A DNA stretch of 64,000 bases from positions 1 through 64,000 of IMG/VR virus record IMGVR_UViG_3300027841_000073; one strand, written 5' to 3'. The position numbers and the translations under genes were made by a program. Under the pieces are notes generated by a model, which worked only from the letters and a program-made list of their open reading frames with translations, searched no databases and had not been told where the DNA came from. This document shows, one piece after another, positions 25,973 through 33,563 of this stretch; positions within the stretch are counted from its first letter, which is position 1, and each line of letters begins with the position of its first letter. Source of the DNA: a virus.

Positions 25973-26308
25973 TTAAAGTTTTTCAATAGAGAATAAAGTT
26001 TTATTTTTCTTAAATTGAATATATTTACCTTCTTTAATTACTTTTACTTTATCAAATTCATCTAAAGTAATATCAAAAATACCACTTGGTAATTTCATAA
26101 TAAGTTGTAATTCCCCTGCATCCCCTTCAATTTTAAATTTACCTTGTACTTCTACAGTAAAGTATAAAGGATCATTACTTTCAAATAAAAATCTTACAGG
26201 AACATTTTCAAAAGATTCTATTATTTTTCTACCTTTACTTTTATCATCCTCTGCTACTGCTTTCCTATGATTTAAAATAAAATTTGCTTCTGCTTTAGTA
26301 ATCTTCAT
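25973..26308 (-). CDS. Tagged beta-rich protein, 111 residues
   Basis: The tag is a divergent form, MKITKAEANFILNHRKAVA, keeping KIT, E, IL and the basic pair. The body is strand-rich with alternating hydrophobics (PVRFLFESNDPLYFTVEVQG, ELQLIMKLPSGIFDITLDEF). It could be a small beta-sandwich or PH-like domain. Unrecognised; the tag implies membership of the cargo set. Confidence 0.7.
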   Translation of the reverse strand: MKITKAEANFILNHRKAVAEDDKSKGRKIIESFENVPVRFLFESNDPLYFTVEVQGKFKIEGDAGELQLIMKLPSGIFDITLDEFDKVKVIKEGKYIQFKKNKTLFSIEKL

Positions 26309-26320
26309 TCGTTTTCTCCT

Positions 26321-26677
26321 TTATAAATAGGTATCCAGACCCGTTACATCCGTAAATACTTTTTGCAAATCATCCGCATAAATACCTTCCTGCTTTTTTA
26401 CTATTTTAAAATCGAATTTTTTTACTTTATAAAAAGCCATACCATATGTATCGGAAGGTGTAAGAATTATTTTAACATGGTTAATACCTTTTGGATTCTT
26501 TCCTATTTTAAAACTTAAACTTCCATCACTATCAAAAACTAAATTTTTTGCACCTGTCATAGTGATGAATTTATTACCACCCAATTGTTGTAAAATAGTA
26601 TTAGCAATTTGTCTTGCATCTGCTACTATCTTACGTCTTTTTAAAACATATTGTTTTTCTTGTACTGTAATTTTCAT
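26321..26677 (-). CDS. Tagged protein with a mobile-element-type domain (MTGAKN motif)
   Basis: Tag MKITVQEKQYVLKRRK, then IVA. The body has QQLGGNKFITMTGAKN, then LSFKIGKNPKG, VKIILTPSDTYGMAFYKVK and GIYADDLQKVFTDVTGLDTYL. This order (GGNKF-x-MTGAKN, a short beta sheet, a helix ending TGL) is one I recall from small proteins on phages and conjugative elements of unknown function. The fused tag is the feature of note. Function unknown. Confidence 0.7.
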   Translation of the reverse strand: MKITVQEKQYVLKRRKIVADARQIANTILQQLGGNKFITMTGAKNLVFDSDGSLSFKIGKNPKGINHVKIILTPSDTYGMAFYKVKKFDFKIVKKQEGIYADDLQKVFTDVTGLDTYL

Positions 26678-26678
26678 T

Positions 26679-27002
26679 TTATATATTCTTTTTAAAGTAT
26701 TTTTCTAATTCTTCATTAGCTCCTGTAATTTCCTTATTAATGGTATCTAAATTATCTTCTATTAAATTAGAATTTTTTTGAAGAGATTTAATAGCTTCTT
26801 TAATTGTTTGATACGTATTATCCATTAATTCATCTTTTATCTTTACTAATAATTGTGCTAACCTTTCTACTTTGGTATCAAAATCTGAATAATATAATTC
26901 CTTTACAATTTTCAACATCAATTTATGATTTGCTAAAACATCTTCAGCTTTTACTTCCCTACGTTTTAAAATCAAGGCTTTTTCTTGTGCTGTGATTTTC
27001 AT
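26679..27002 (-). CDS. Tagged helical protein, 107 residues
   Basis: Tag MKITAQEKALILKRRE, then VKA. The body is acidic and helical (MLKIVKELYYSDFDTKVERL, LIEDNLDTINKEITGANEEL). A GTATATGTATTT promoter candidate begins 20 nt upstream, so this is the first gene of a transcript that may cover the next several tagged genes. No fold recognised. Confidence 0.75.
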   Translation of the reverse strand: MKITAQEKALILKRREVKAEDVLANHKLMLKIVKELYYSDFDTKVERLAQLLVKIKDELMDNTYQTIKEAIKSLQKNSNLIEDNLDTINKEITGANEELEKYFKKNI

Positions 27003-27022
27003 TTGTTTCTCCTTTTTTGTAT

Positions 27023-27034
27023 AAATACATATAC
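27023..27034 (-). promoter_or_regulatory. Late-promoter candidate GTATATGTATTT
   Basis: Third exact copy on the minus strand, 20 nt ahead of the tagged gene at 26679-27002. The spacing to the ATG is the same as at 15030. Confidence 0.5.
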
Positions 27035-27042
27035 TATTTTAA

Positions 27043-28077
27043 TTAACCGACAGCCCTTACTAATCTGCGATTTCTGTGAATATACATACCAGTAGGTCCA
27101 ACACCACTTGTTGTAACACCTACTCTACCAAGAATTTCAGCGCGTAAAGCACTACGTTTTGCCTTTGGTAAATGTTCATTCAAGTAATCTTGTATTCTAC
27201 CTAATTCACTTTCAATAGGTCCGGTTCTATCATAATCCAAACTTACGGCTTGCCCTGAATACGCAAAAGCTAAATCAGTTTCCAACATGAATTGTGAATT
27301 AAGTAAATACCAAATACCCGCAAAGAAAATAAAAGGTTCCAATATAGTAGGAACACCTGTTAATCTATAAGAAGTAACTGGATACCAACCATTGATTACA
27401 TCCATGCCGCCAAATAAAGCAAAGTTGATATCACTATCCAAGTACATTTGCGGTTCATTCATTTTCTTTATAATTCTATCCACAAAAAATCGTATTCTCG
27501 TTAAGTATTTCAACATTCTTACAGGGGCTATTATTAAATTTTGATAATAATCCTGTAAATCCGTTTTCCATATTAAAGTATGTTCTTCTGTTCTCAAATA
27601 AGTAGAACTTATATCACAAGACAATTGTGTTCCTAAACGATGATCTACTATATCAACATCAATGCCTTCCAATATCAATTTGTCACTTACATATAAATTA
27701 CAAATAGCATCGGAAGGACGTTGTGGAATAATTAATCTTGCATGGTAATCACTACCTGAAATTGCAAACTTACTCAATTCTCTTTGATATATTTCATCCT
27801 CTGTCAAATCAGGATCAACTACATCAAAATACATTGTCTTTTTTATATCACCATAATACCAAGTAATACTCCATTCTAAATCAGCGGTTGACGATGGTGC
27901 ATTTACTGGAATAGTAGCTTTTACTTCATACCAATGATCCTGATATTGAGGCGTACCCGTACCCGCTAAGAAAGTTTGATTAGTAGGAGTCTTGATAACA
28001 AACTCCGGTTCTGTTCCAAGACTTTCTTCAAAGTAAATTGAATATGTGTATTCCTTACTTTTTACAACAGGAGTCAT
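27043..28077 (-). CDS. Putative head-tail or virion structural protein, 344 residues
   Basis: Untagged. The N-terminal ~100 residues look like an Ig-like beta domain (EYTYSIYFEESLGTEPEFVI, LEWSITWYYGDIKKTMYFDV). The C-terminal part is helix-rich with RIRFFVDRIIKKMNEPQMYL and FIFFAGIWYLLNSQFMLETD, followed by DYDRTGPIESELGRIQDYLN. The second half resembles head-completion or neck proteins in general layout, but I cannot name a family. Confidence 0.6.
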   Translation of the reverse strand: MTPVVKSKEYTYSIYFEESLGTEPEFVIKTPTNQTFLAGTGTPQYQDHWYEVKATIPVNAPSSTADLEWSITWYYGDIKKTMYFDVVDPDLTEDEIYQRELSKFAISGSDYHARLIIPQRPSDAICNLYVSDKLILEGIDVDIVDHRLGTQLSCDISSTYLRTEEHTLIWKTDLQDYYQNLIIAPVRMLKYLTRIRFFVDRIIKKMNEPQMYLDSDINFALFGGMDVINGWYPVTSYRLTGVPTILEPFIFFAGIWYLLNSQFMLETDLAFAYSGQAVSLDYDRTGPIESELGRIQDYLNEHLPKAKRSALRAEILGRVGVTTSGVGPTGMYIHRNRRLVRAVG

Positions 28078-28088
28078 TTAATTTCCTT

Positions 28089-28427
28089 TTAATTTAAATC
28101 TACTTTTATTTGAGTACGATTCTTATATTCAAATTTAATAGAAGTACTGCCTGTATCAGAACCACCAGAACCACCTATTAAAGTAGTATTAAGAAGATTA
28201 AAATAAACTTCATCCCTTTTTTCTGCTATTACTTTTACAACTTTAGCTCCAACATATTTTATTTTACCTTGTAAAGTTACCTGACCTGTTTTAGGTACAA
28301 CCATTTCTATAAATGCATTTTTCCCATCATTTTCTTTAAAAAATTTTTCAATCGGGTTATCTTGTGCTGTTACTTTCTTTTGTCGATGTTTTAATATGAG
28401 TTGTTTCTCTTGCGCTGTTATTTTCAT
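28089..28427 (-). CDS. Tagged beta-rich protein, 112 residues
   Basis: Tag MKITAQEKQLILKHRQ, then KKVTA. The body is a likely small beta-barrel (FIEMVVPKTGQVTLQGKIKY, AKVVKVIAEKRDEVYFNLLN) with a Gly/Ser loop GGSGGSDTGSTS. The KIKYVGAKVVKV run resembles an SH3- or OB-like strand pattern. Function unknown. Confidence 0.75.
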   Translation of the reverse strand: MKITAQEKQLILKHRQKKVTAQDNPIEKFFKENDGKNAFIEMVVPKTGQVTLQGKIKYVGAKVVKVIAEKRDEVYFNLLNTTLIGGSGGSDTGSTSIKFEYKNRTQIKVDLN

Positions 28428-28428
28428 T

Positions 28429-28548
28429 TTAGTTTCCTTTTGGGTAATTATATTTTGCGTAAATTCGCAAACAGTAATCTACAATCCCATGAACAGATTT
28501 TTCAAATTTATATTTAAATTTTATAAATTTATTTTTTAAACACTTCAT
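28429..28548 (-). CDS. Possible 39-residue basic peptide
   Basis: ATG 28548 begins two bases after the TGA of the upstream tagged gene begins. It encodes MKCLKNKFIKFKYKFEKSV..., very basic and aromatic. The longer version of this frame would overlap the upstream gene by 80 nt and is less likely. SD support is weak (GGA). Doubtful. Confidence 0.3.
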   Translation of the reverse strand: MKCLKNKFIKFKYKFEKSVHGIVDYCLRIYAKYNYPKGN

Positions 28549-28549
28549 T

Positions 28550-29056
28550 TCAATTGTCCAAATATTCTTTGAGCCATTTTTTAGCTTGCGTAATTTTACG
28601 TGTATTAAACCTTGTAAATTCTTCGCCATTTAAAAATACTAAATAGATACCCTCTTTCGGTTCAAAAAATAAATCATATTTATTACCTTTATATTTAACA
28701 CTACCTTCTCTTACTGCTTTATCATATAGTTTTTGTACCTTGTCCAATAATTGTTTTTCATCCATTATATTTGATATTACTTTTCTACGTTTCAGAATGA
28801 ATTGTTTTTCTTGTGAAGTAATTTTAAAAGACATAATTTGGTTCCTTCTTATTTCACGTATAGCATCATTATAAACCAATTGAAGTGGTAAGGGAATAAT
28901 AGGTTCTGTATTTGTATACAAATATTGATTTACTAATTTTTGCAATTGAAATTCTTTAGATGAATCGAGACTATAATTATAAGATATCTTTTTTACTATT
29001 TTTTCAATAGTAGCTTCATCCAAATTTAAATTTTCTTGAGCAATTGCTTTATCCAT
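28550..29056 (-). CDS. Protein with internal tag, 168 residues
   Basis: The tag FKITSQEKQFILKRRK begins at residue ~77, not at the N-terminus. An internal ATG at 28834 (MSFKITS...) has its own SD (AGAAGGA, 8-9 nt away), so a 94-residue tagged form is likely made. The upstream 74 residues (LDEATIEKIVKKISYNYSLD...) are in frame and helical and have a separate start at 29056. After the tag, a small alpha/beta domain follows (KYDLFFEPKEGIYLVFLNGE, QAKKWLKEYLDN). The long form may be a fusion or two overlapping genes. Confidence 0.65.
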   Translation of the reverse strand: MDKAIAQENLNLDEATIEKIVKKISYNYSLDSSKEFQLQKLVNQYLYTNTEPIIPLPLQLVYNDAIREIRRNQIMSFKITSQEKQFILKRRKVISNIMDEKQLLDKVQKLYDKAVREGSVKYKGNKYDLFFEPKEGIYLVFLNGEEFTRFNTRKITQAKKWLKEYLDN

Positions 29057-29062
29057 ATTTCT

Positions 29063-29599
29063 TTATAAATTGTAACTTTTTAAAACTTGATCCCATTCAC
29101 GTACAAACATGGTAATCGTTTTTGAAGTTACATTACCCGCACTAGGATTTTCTCTGTCTCGTTTAAACTCTTTTCCATAAATAGCATCTAAAGCTTTATT
29201 ACGTAAATCAACATCAAAGGTTTCATCCCCTTTGAATAAATGTACTTCAACATAACCGGCTTTACCACTAAAACTTTTATATTTTGCACTTTTGAGATTA
29301 AGTTTTTTAGTTAGTAAACGTAATCGTTTTACAATATCTTTTTGTTCATCCGTAGCACTCTGTATTTTACGCAATTTTAATATATATCTTTTTTCACTTG
29401 CTGTAATTTTGAACATACTATCTCCTTTAGCCAAACTGACATTTAATACTTTTTTGAAAAGAGATTTTACTCCATCCCAATCATTAGCTTTAATGTAGTT
29501 TTCCATAAGGGAAATATATTTTTCATCGGCTTTCTGGTAGAACTTCACCATTTCCTCAAAACCTATATTTCCCTTATAGGATAAAGAAGTAATTTTCAT
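29063..29599 (-). CDS. Protein with internal tag, 178 residues
   Basis: The tag FKITASEKRYILKLRK begins at residue 63. Its ATG (29416) is preceded by a near-perfect SD, AAAGGAGATAGT, strong evidence for internal initiation. The upstream in-frame 61 residues (GFEEMVKFYQKADEKYISLM, DWDGVKSLFKKVLNVSLAKG) form a helical domain starting MKITSLSYKG, itself echoing the first tag residues. The tagged part has a beta-rich C-terminus (KAGYVEVHLFKGDETFDVDL). Whether one or two products are made is not visible. Confidence 0.65.
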   Translation of the reverse strand: MKITSLSYKGNIGFEEMVKFYQKADEKYISLMENYIKANDWDGVKSLFKKVLNVSLAKGDSMFKITASEKRYILKLRKIQSATDEQKDIVKRLRLLTKKLNLKSAKYKSFSGKAGYVEVHLFKGDETFDVDLRNKALDAIYGKEFKRDRENPSAGNVTSKTITMFVREWDQVLKSYNL

Positions 29600-30246
29600 T
29601 AAACAATTTCAGCAACAAATGTAATTACTCTAACAACCATATCGCTGATAGTAACATCAAAATCGGTTGTTAATGTAATTTTGTCATTAACTGCATTAGG
29701 AGCAAACCCTAATGGAGTAGCATGTTCCCACGAATTAACAGTAGTATTAGCGGCAACAGCAATGCCATCCACTATTTCATCAACAGCAATTGTTTTTCGC
29801 CCTGCATCCAAAGTAGTAGCACCGCCACCCGGAGCGGTAAGTACTTTAACAATAGCACCCACAAGATAAGAATTTGCTTTCACCAAATTAGCAACAGAAT
29901 CCACACCCAATGAACCATCGCCAACAGCAATAGTAATATCCTCACTATATGCTTTAATGGTAAAATTAAACCCTAATTTAGTAACATTTACAGAGGGGAA
30001 ACTTCTGGCAAGGTCTTCTACTTCCCCTGTATCCGAAAGGGTTGCACTATCGGAAGTAATGTTTACTAAACCTTTATCTACAGCCGCATCCAATTGTTCC
30101 TTTTCTTCTTTCGGCATTCTCAAATACTGTTCATCGGTAATTGACATTCCCGCATTAGTAAGTTGAACGCCATTGATAAAAAGAACCATGGAACCACTAC
30201 GTCCTAAACCTGCAATCGCCGCTTTGTCCAACATAATGTGTAGCAT
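29599..30246 (-). CDS. Decoration/head-fibre type protein, 215 residues
   Basis: Untagged. The C-terminal ~120 residues are closely related to those of the 306-residue protein at 40203-41123: VGDGSLGVDSVANLVKANSYL, LTAPGGGATTLDAGRKTIAV, NSWEHATPLGFAPNAVNDKI, and TLTTDFDVTISDM. The N-terminal parts also share INGVQLTNAGMSITDEQYL versus INDKEITEAGVNFTDSEFL. Small, Gly/Ala/Val-rich and beta-rich, with a strong SD, it fits an abundant capsid decoration protein. This is a family call by composition only. Confidence 0.6.
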   Translation of the reverse strand: MLHIMLDKAAIAGLGRSGSMVLFINGVQLTNAGMSITDEQYLRMPKEEKEQLDAAVDKGLVNITSDSATLSDTGEVEDLARSFPSVNVTKLGFNFTIKAYSEDITIAVGDGSLGVDSVANLVKANSYLVGAIVKVLTAPGGGATTLDAGRKTIAVDEIVDGIAVAANTTVNSWEHATPLGFAPNAVNDKITLTTDFDVTISDMVVRVITFVAEIV

Positions 30247-30261
30247 GATTTTTACTCCTTT

Positions 30262-30615
30262 TTAATTAAGTTCATTTCTGTTCATGTAAAAACCAATAAT
30301 ATAAGTATCTCGTTTGTTTGTGGTAGCTAAAAAGAAGTCTTTAGCACTTTTAATCTTACTTCTAATTTGTTGCTCTGTTTTTTTAAGAGTAACATCAAAC
30401 CATATTTGAAAGCTATCATCTTGTATAACTAATTGTATATCAATCATTTTGTCTTGCTTGTTTAAAGCTTCGGATTTAACATTTATAAATTCTACTCCCC
30501 CTTTTAAAGTAGACCCTCCTAATTTTTTAACCATTGCTTCATACAAATTAGTATTTTCAGCTTTTACTTGTCTACGTTTCAGAATCAATTGTTTTTCTTG
30601 TGCTGTAATCTTCAT
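30262..30615 (-). CDS. Tagged protein, 117 residues
   Basis: Tag MKITAQEKQLILKRRQ, then VKA. The body has NLYEAMVKKLGGSTLKGGVE and later strands (IDIQLVIQDDSFQIWFDVTL), ending in ATTNKRDTYIIGFYMNR. The start 'EAMVKKLGG' resembles the 'TILQQLGG' start of the tagged gene at 26321. The leader before the ATG matches that of the 23998 and 32237 genes. Unknown function. Confidence 0.75.
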   Translation of the reverse strand: MKITAQEKQLILKRRQVKAENTNLYEAMVKKLGGSTLKGGVEFINVKSEALNKQDKMIDIQLVIQDDSFQIWFDVTLKKTEQQIRSKIKSAKDFFLATTNKRDTYIIGFYMNRNELN

Positions 30616-30616
30616 T

Positions 30617-30931
30617 TCAATTCTCCTTTGTGATTTCTAAGTTAAGGTTCATTTGGTACTGATTACCAAGATTAGTTACTACTTTTACTTTTATTGTGTA
30701 AGGGGAATAAGCATAATCCCCCCCTTCTTGAATTTTAAAGATTATTTTAGCATCTTCCACTTTCTTAAATTCATCATCAATCATTATATTGGATACATCA
30801 TTATTACTTTTATCGAACACTTCCACATAAGAATCTAAAGTCAATTTTTCACCAGTAGCCATTTCCTTTATGAAATCACAAGTAATAGCCAATTTTTCAT
30901 AATTGTATTTAACTATATTATTCGATGCCAT
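30617..30931 (-). CDS. Unrecognised 104-residue protein (start chosen at 30931)
   Basis: The frame is open up to 31030, but a GTATATGTATTT promoter candidate at 30983-30994 and an SD (GGAG, 9 nt away) both point to ATG 30931, giving MASNNIVKYNYEKL.... The upstream start overlaps the previous gene by 4 nt and remains possible for readthrough transcripts. The body is beta-rich (LTLDSYVEVFDKSNNDVSNI, TIKVKVVTNLGNQYQMNLNL). A small virion or decoration protein is a guess. Confidence 0.6.
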   Translation of the reverse strand: MASNNIVKYNYEKLAITCDFIKEMATGEKLTLDSYVEVFDKSNNDVSNIMIDDEFKKVEDAKIIFKIQEGGDYAYSPYTIKVKVVTNLGNQYQMNLNLEITKEN

Positions 30932-30982
30932 GGCATTTACTCCATACAATTCATTGAATATTCTTTTTATTTGTTTTCGTGT

Positions 30983-30994
30983 AAATACATATAC
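30983..30994 (-). promoter_or_regulatory. Late-promoter candidate GTATATGTATTT
   Basis: Fourth exact copy on the minus strand, 51 nt before ATG 30931. It falls inside the longer alternative reading frame of that gene, which argues for the shorter start. Confidence 0.45.
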
Positions 30995-31026
30995 ATTTGT
31001 AGTATAATAATTAAAAGATATTTTTC

Positions 31027-32223
31027 TCATACATACCTCTTTACTGGTATTACCTTACGTGGTTTACCTTTTCCTTTATCGACTGCAAATTTTTTATAGA
31101 AAGTCATGGTAATTTTTACAACTTTTTCCTTCCCACCTTTCCAGAATTTTTCATTTAAAATTTTATAATCCGCTTTATAACCTAATACATTTTTAGCTTT
31201 TCCACCTTTGGGAATAAACAAATTTCTAAGCATAGCAAGTTTTTCATGGTATTTGCTTTCGTCTACATTACTAATGCTTATTACTTTTCCATCTTTTATA
31301 ATCGCTAAATCCTTAAATGGGTAATAAGCAGTAACAACAGGGTTGTAATTATTTACATCCAGTTTTATTAATTGTGAATCTTTTTCAATAATGGCTTTAG
31401 CATCTTTGCGTACTTTTAACAGATTGTCCTTACCTCTGTTTTTTACAAATACCCCTAATCCATAATAATCAAAATTCGATACTACATCATCAATAGCTTT
31501 TTCAACATTATCCCTTGCTACTAAAATACTACTTTTGAAAGGGGGTTCCGGTATTACATCGGTAAATACATTGAGCATTATGGTGGAGTAATCACCATCC
31601 GCAATGCGTAACCATTGAGAAAGTACAACATATATAGTAGTTCTGCTAAAAGATTTTTGCTCTTTCTCTTTTAGATTAGCATTTAATTCAAGATAGTACA
31701 TAAAATATAATTTCTCATTAGTAAAATCCCCACTTTTACCAATATAAGAAACCTTACTACTTTTATCGACTTTAAATTTTGAAATATCCAATTTACTATT
31801 GGCATCCCCCACTAAACCATCGAATAATTTATCCCCTACTATTTTCATGTCTTTTGACATTTTATTTTTAGCGATTACATTCAATGTTTGTTGCAATGAT
31901 TCATAAGCATCTAGAATATAATTTTGGTTAAGCTGAACCATTTTGCGGGACATATCCAACTGTTTAGGCATATTAGTAGAAGTATAAAAATCATCCAAGC
32001 GTTTTGATAATTCAGCTATATCCGAACTCAATTTTTTATGATTACCTAATTTATCAAAAATCTGCTTGATTTGTGGAATAGAAAATTGTTTTAATTTCTT
32101 AGCCCCTAAAGCGAATTTGTTTATTCGCTTGACAGCCTCTTTGAAATCTTCCACTTGTTTTTTTAATTGAGGAAGTACATCTTCAATTTGCTGAATCTGT
32201 TTTTCAATGTCTTTATTAGGCAT
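31027..32223 (-). CDS. Coiled-coil protein of unknown function, 398 residues
   Basis: The first ~130 residues are helical with heptads (IEKQIQQIEDVLPQLKKQVE, IAELSKRLDDFYTSTNMPKQ). The C-terminal ~250 residues are mixed alpha/beta (LYFMYYLELNANLKEKEQKS, FSRTTIYVVLSQWLRIADGD, KVVKITMTFYKKFAVDKGKG). Untagged but lying among tagged genes, 13 nt after the tagged gene at 32237. No catalytic motif is visible. Confidence 0.7.
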   Translation of the reverse strand: MPNKDIEKQIQQIEDVLPQLKKQVEDFKEAVKRINKFALGAKKLKQFSIPQIKQIFDKLGNHKKLSSDIAELSKRLDDFYTSTNMPKQLDMSRKMVQLNQNYILDAYESLQQTLNVIAKNKMSKDMKIVGDKLFDGLVGDANSKLDISKFKVDKSSKVSYIGKSGDFTNEKLYFMYYLELNANLKEKEQKSFSRTTIYVVLSQWLRIADGDYSTIMLNVFTDVIPEPPFKSSILVARDNVEKAIDDVVSNFDYYGLGVFVKNRGKDNLLKVRKDAKAIIEKDSQLIKLDVNNYNPVVTAYYPFKDLAIIKDGKVISISNVDESKYHEKLAMLRNLFIPKGGKAKNVLGYKADYKILNEKFWKGGKEKVVKITMTFYKKFAVDKGKGKPRKVIPVKRYV

Positions 32224-32236
32224 GACGTTTACCCTT

Positions 32237-32521
32237 CTATTTGATTTTATCTTGCAAAGAATTTATGAATTTATATATAAGAACTCTTTGCTGTTCACCG
32301 AGTTTACTAATTTGTTTTACCATTTGCATTATCTCACTATCCTTGCTTTTTTCAGCCATTTTATATAGCATCAAATAAGTAGAATTGATATCATTATTAT
32401 TTATTTTTGCTTCTAATTCATCAACCATTTTTTTAATTGGTACAATATAAGCTTTATCAGATAAAGCAAAAGTTTTACGTTTATTTAAAATCAATGCTTT
32501 TTCTTTTGCTGTAATCTTCAT
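32237..32521 (-). CDS. Tagged helical protein, 94 residues
   Basis: Tag MKITAKEKALILNKRK, then TFA. The body is helices (DKAYIVPIKKMVDELEAKIN, MVKQISKLGEQQRVLIYKFI). It resembles the small tagged protein at 2255-2533 in length and character: both continue with A/L-MSDQA or ALSDKA after the tag. So these two may be paralogs beyond the tag. Confidence 0.75.
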   Translation of the reverse strand: MKITAKEKALILNKRKTFALSDKAYIVPIKKMVDELEAKINNNDINSTYLMLYKMAEKSKDSEIMQMVKQISKLGEQQRVLIYKFINSLQDKIK

Positions 32522-32576
32522 TTCAATTCTCCTTTTTGATGTTAGCTAATACATAAACTTAAACATTATAAATCCT

Positions 32577-33563
32577 TTATGGTTCGATTGCAAAATAAAA
32601 TAAAGGTTTAATTATATTAGGATTATAAACTACTAATTGTAAATCCTTAACTAATAATGCTTGTTTATTTTTACCAAATAATTTTTTTACTACATCTTTA
32701 AAATGTTTTGATTGTTCTCCCATATCTTCCCCGGCTACTTTCTCTAACTCAATTCTAAGTTTACCTCCATTAGTATTTTCTTTTGTATCTGCAAAATCCA
32801 TAGCATCAATTTCAATAATATATTTAGGATCAATTTTTACACCAAATACATAATCACCATATCTTCTTGCAAAAGAAAGTTCTGGAGCAAAATAAACCCC
32901 TAAACCCCAATTACTCATACCAAAATATTTAGTCTGTTTTTTAAATTTAATATTTGGTGATAAAAAATGAATCCTGTTAATTTTTCCTTTATTAAATAAG
33001 TCTACTACTTCTTTTGGCAGAACTTTTAATTTTTCTTGAGTTTCTTTATCATCTTTATTTATTTTTAAAATTATACCGCGTGTAAAATTACTGGCAAAAA
33101 GTAATTCTTTTTGAGTACATCTATAATAGGTATCATTGGATATAGCTTTAATCCTATATTTTAATATGAGTTGTTTTTCTTGTGCTGTAATCTTGAACAT
33201 AGCTGTTACCTTTGGCTTTCTATACATTTTATAGGATGATAATCTAAAGTCCTTGTTCCTACCTTTATTTTCATAAAAGCCAAACTGCTTATAAAACTTT
33301 ACTAATCTGTTTCTAGAAGTAGTACCTTTACGATCATCCTTTAAGGCAGGTGTTAATTCTACCATTTTATTGTTTTGATCCGCATAGTCAGTAATACTCT
33401 TTATTATTTCAGAACCAATACCTTGTTTTCTATTTTCTTTTGGTACTACAATGTTATCAATTATAATACTATTATCTCTTTTGTTATCCACAAGATATAA
33501 GTTTAAACCCTTTACTTTATCCCGCCAATACTTCTCTATTTGTTCTATACTGGTAAATTTCAT
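32577..33563 (-). CDS. GNAT acetyltransferase - tag - ART-like fusion
   Basis: 328 residues in three parts. Residues ~20-115 look like a GNAT N-acetyltransferase: IDNIVVPKENRKQGIGSEII has the acetyl-CoA loop pattern (R/Q-x-x-G-x-G), and LVKFYKQFGFYE is the usual terminal motif. The tag FKITAQEKQLILKYR starts at residue 123; its ATG at 33200 has an SD-like AAAGGTAA. Residues ~140-328 contain GLGVYFAPELSFARRYGDYV, the pattern of PARP/ART-fold enzymes (G-x-G-x-Y-F-A...A-x-x-Y). It may yield a full fusion plus a tagged ART alone. The ART call is moderate. Confidence 0.65.
   Translation of the reverse strand: MKFTSIEQIEKYWRDKVKGLNLYLVDNKRDNSIIIDNIVVPKENRKQGIGSEIIKSITDYADQNNKMVELTPALKDDRKGTTSRNRLVKFYKQFGFYENKGRNKDFRLSSYKMYRKPKVTAMFKITAQEKQLILKYRIKAISNDTYYRCTQKELLFASNFTRGIILKINKDDKETQEKLKVLPKEVVDLFNKGKINRIHFLSPNIKFKKQTKYFGMSNWGLGVYFAPELSFARRYGDYVFGVKIDPKYIIEIDAMDFADTKENTNGGKLRIELEKVAGEDMGEQSKHFKDVVKKLFGKNKQALLVKDLQLVVYNPNIIKPLFYFAIEP

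Noticed and set aside
28429-28629. A 66-residue gene starting at 28629
   Set aside because: It would overlap the well-supported tagged gene by 80 nt. Only the short form from 28548 is kept, with low confidence.
30932-31030. Longer start for the 104-residue gene
   Set aside because: A late-promoter candidate and a good SD lie inside the extension; the shorter start fits better, though readthrough could still allow the longer one.
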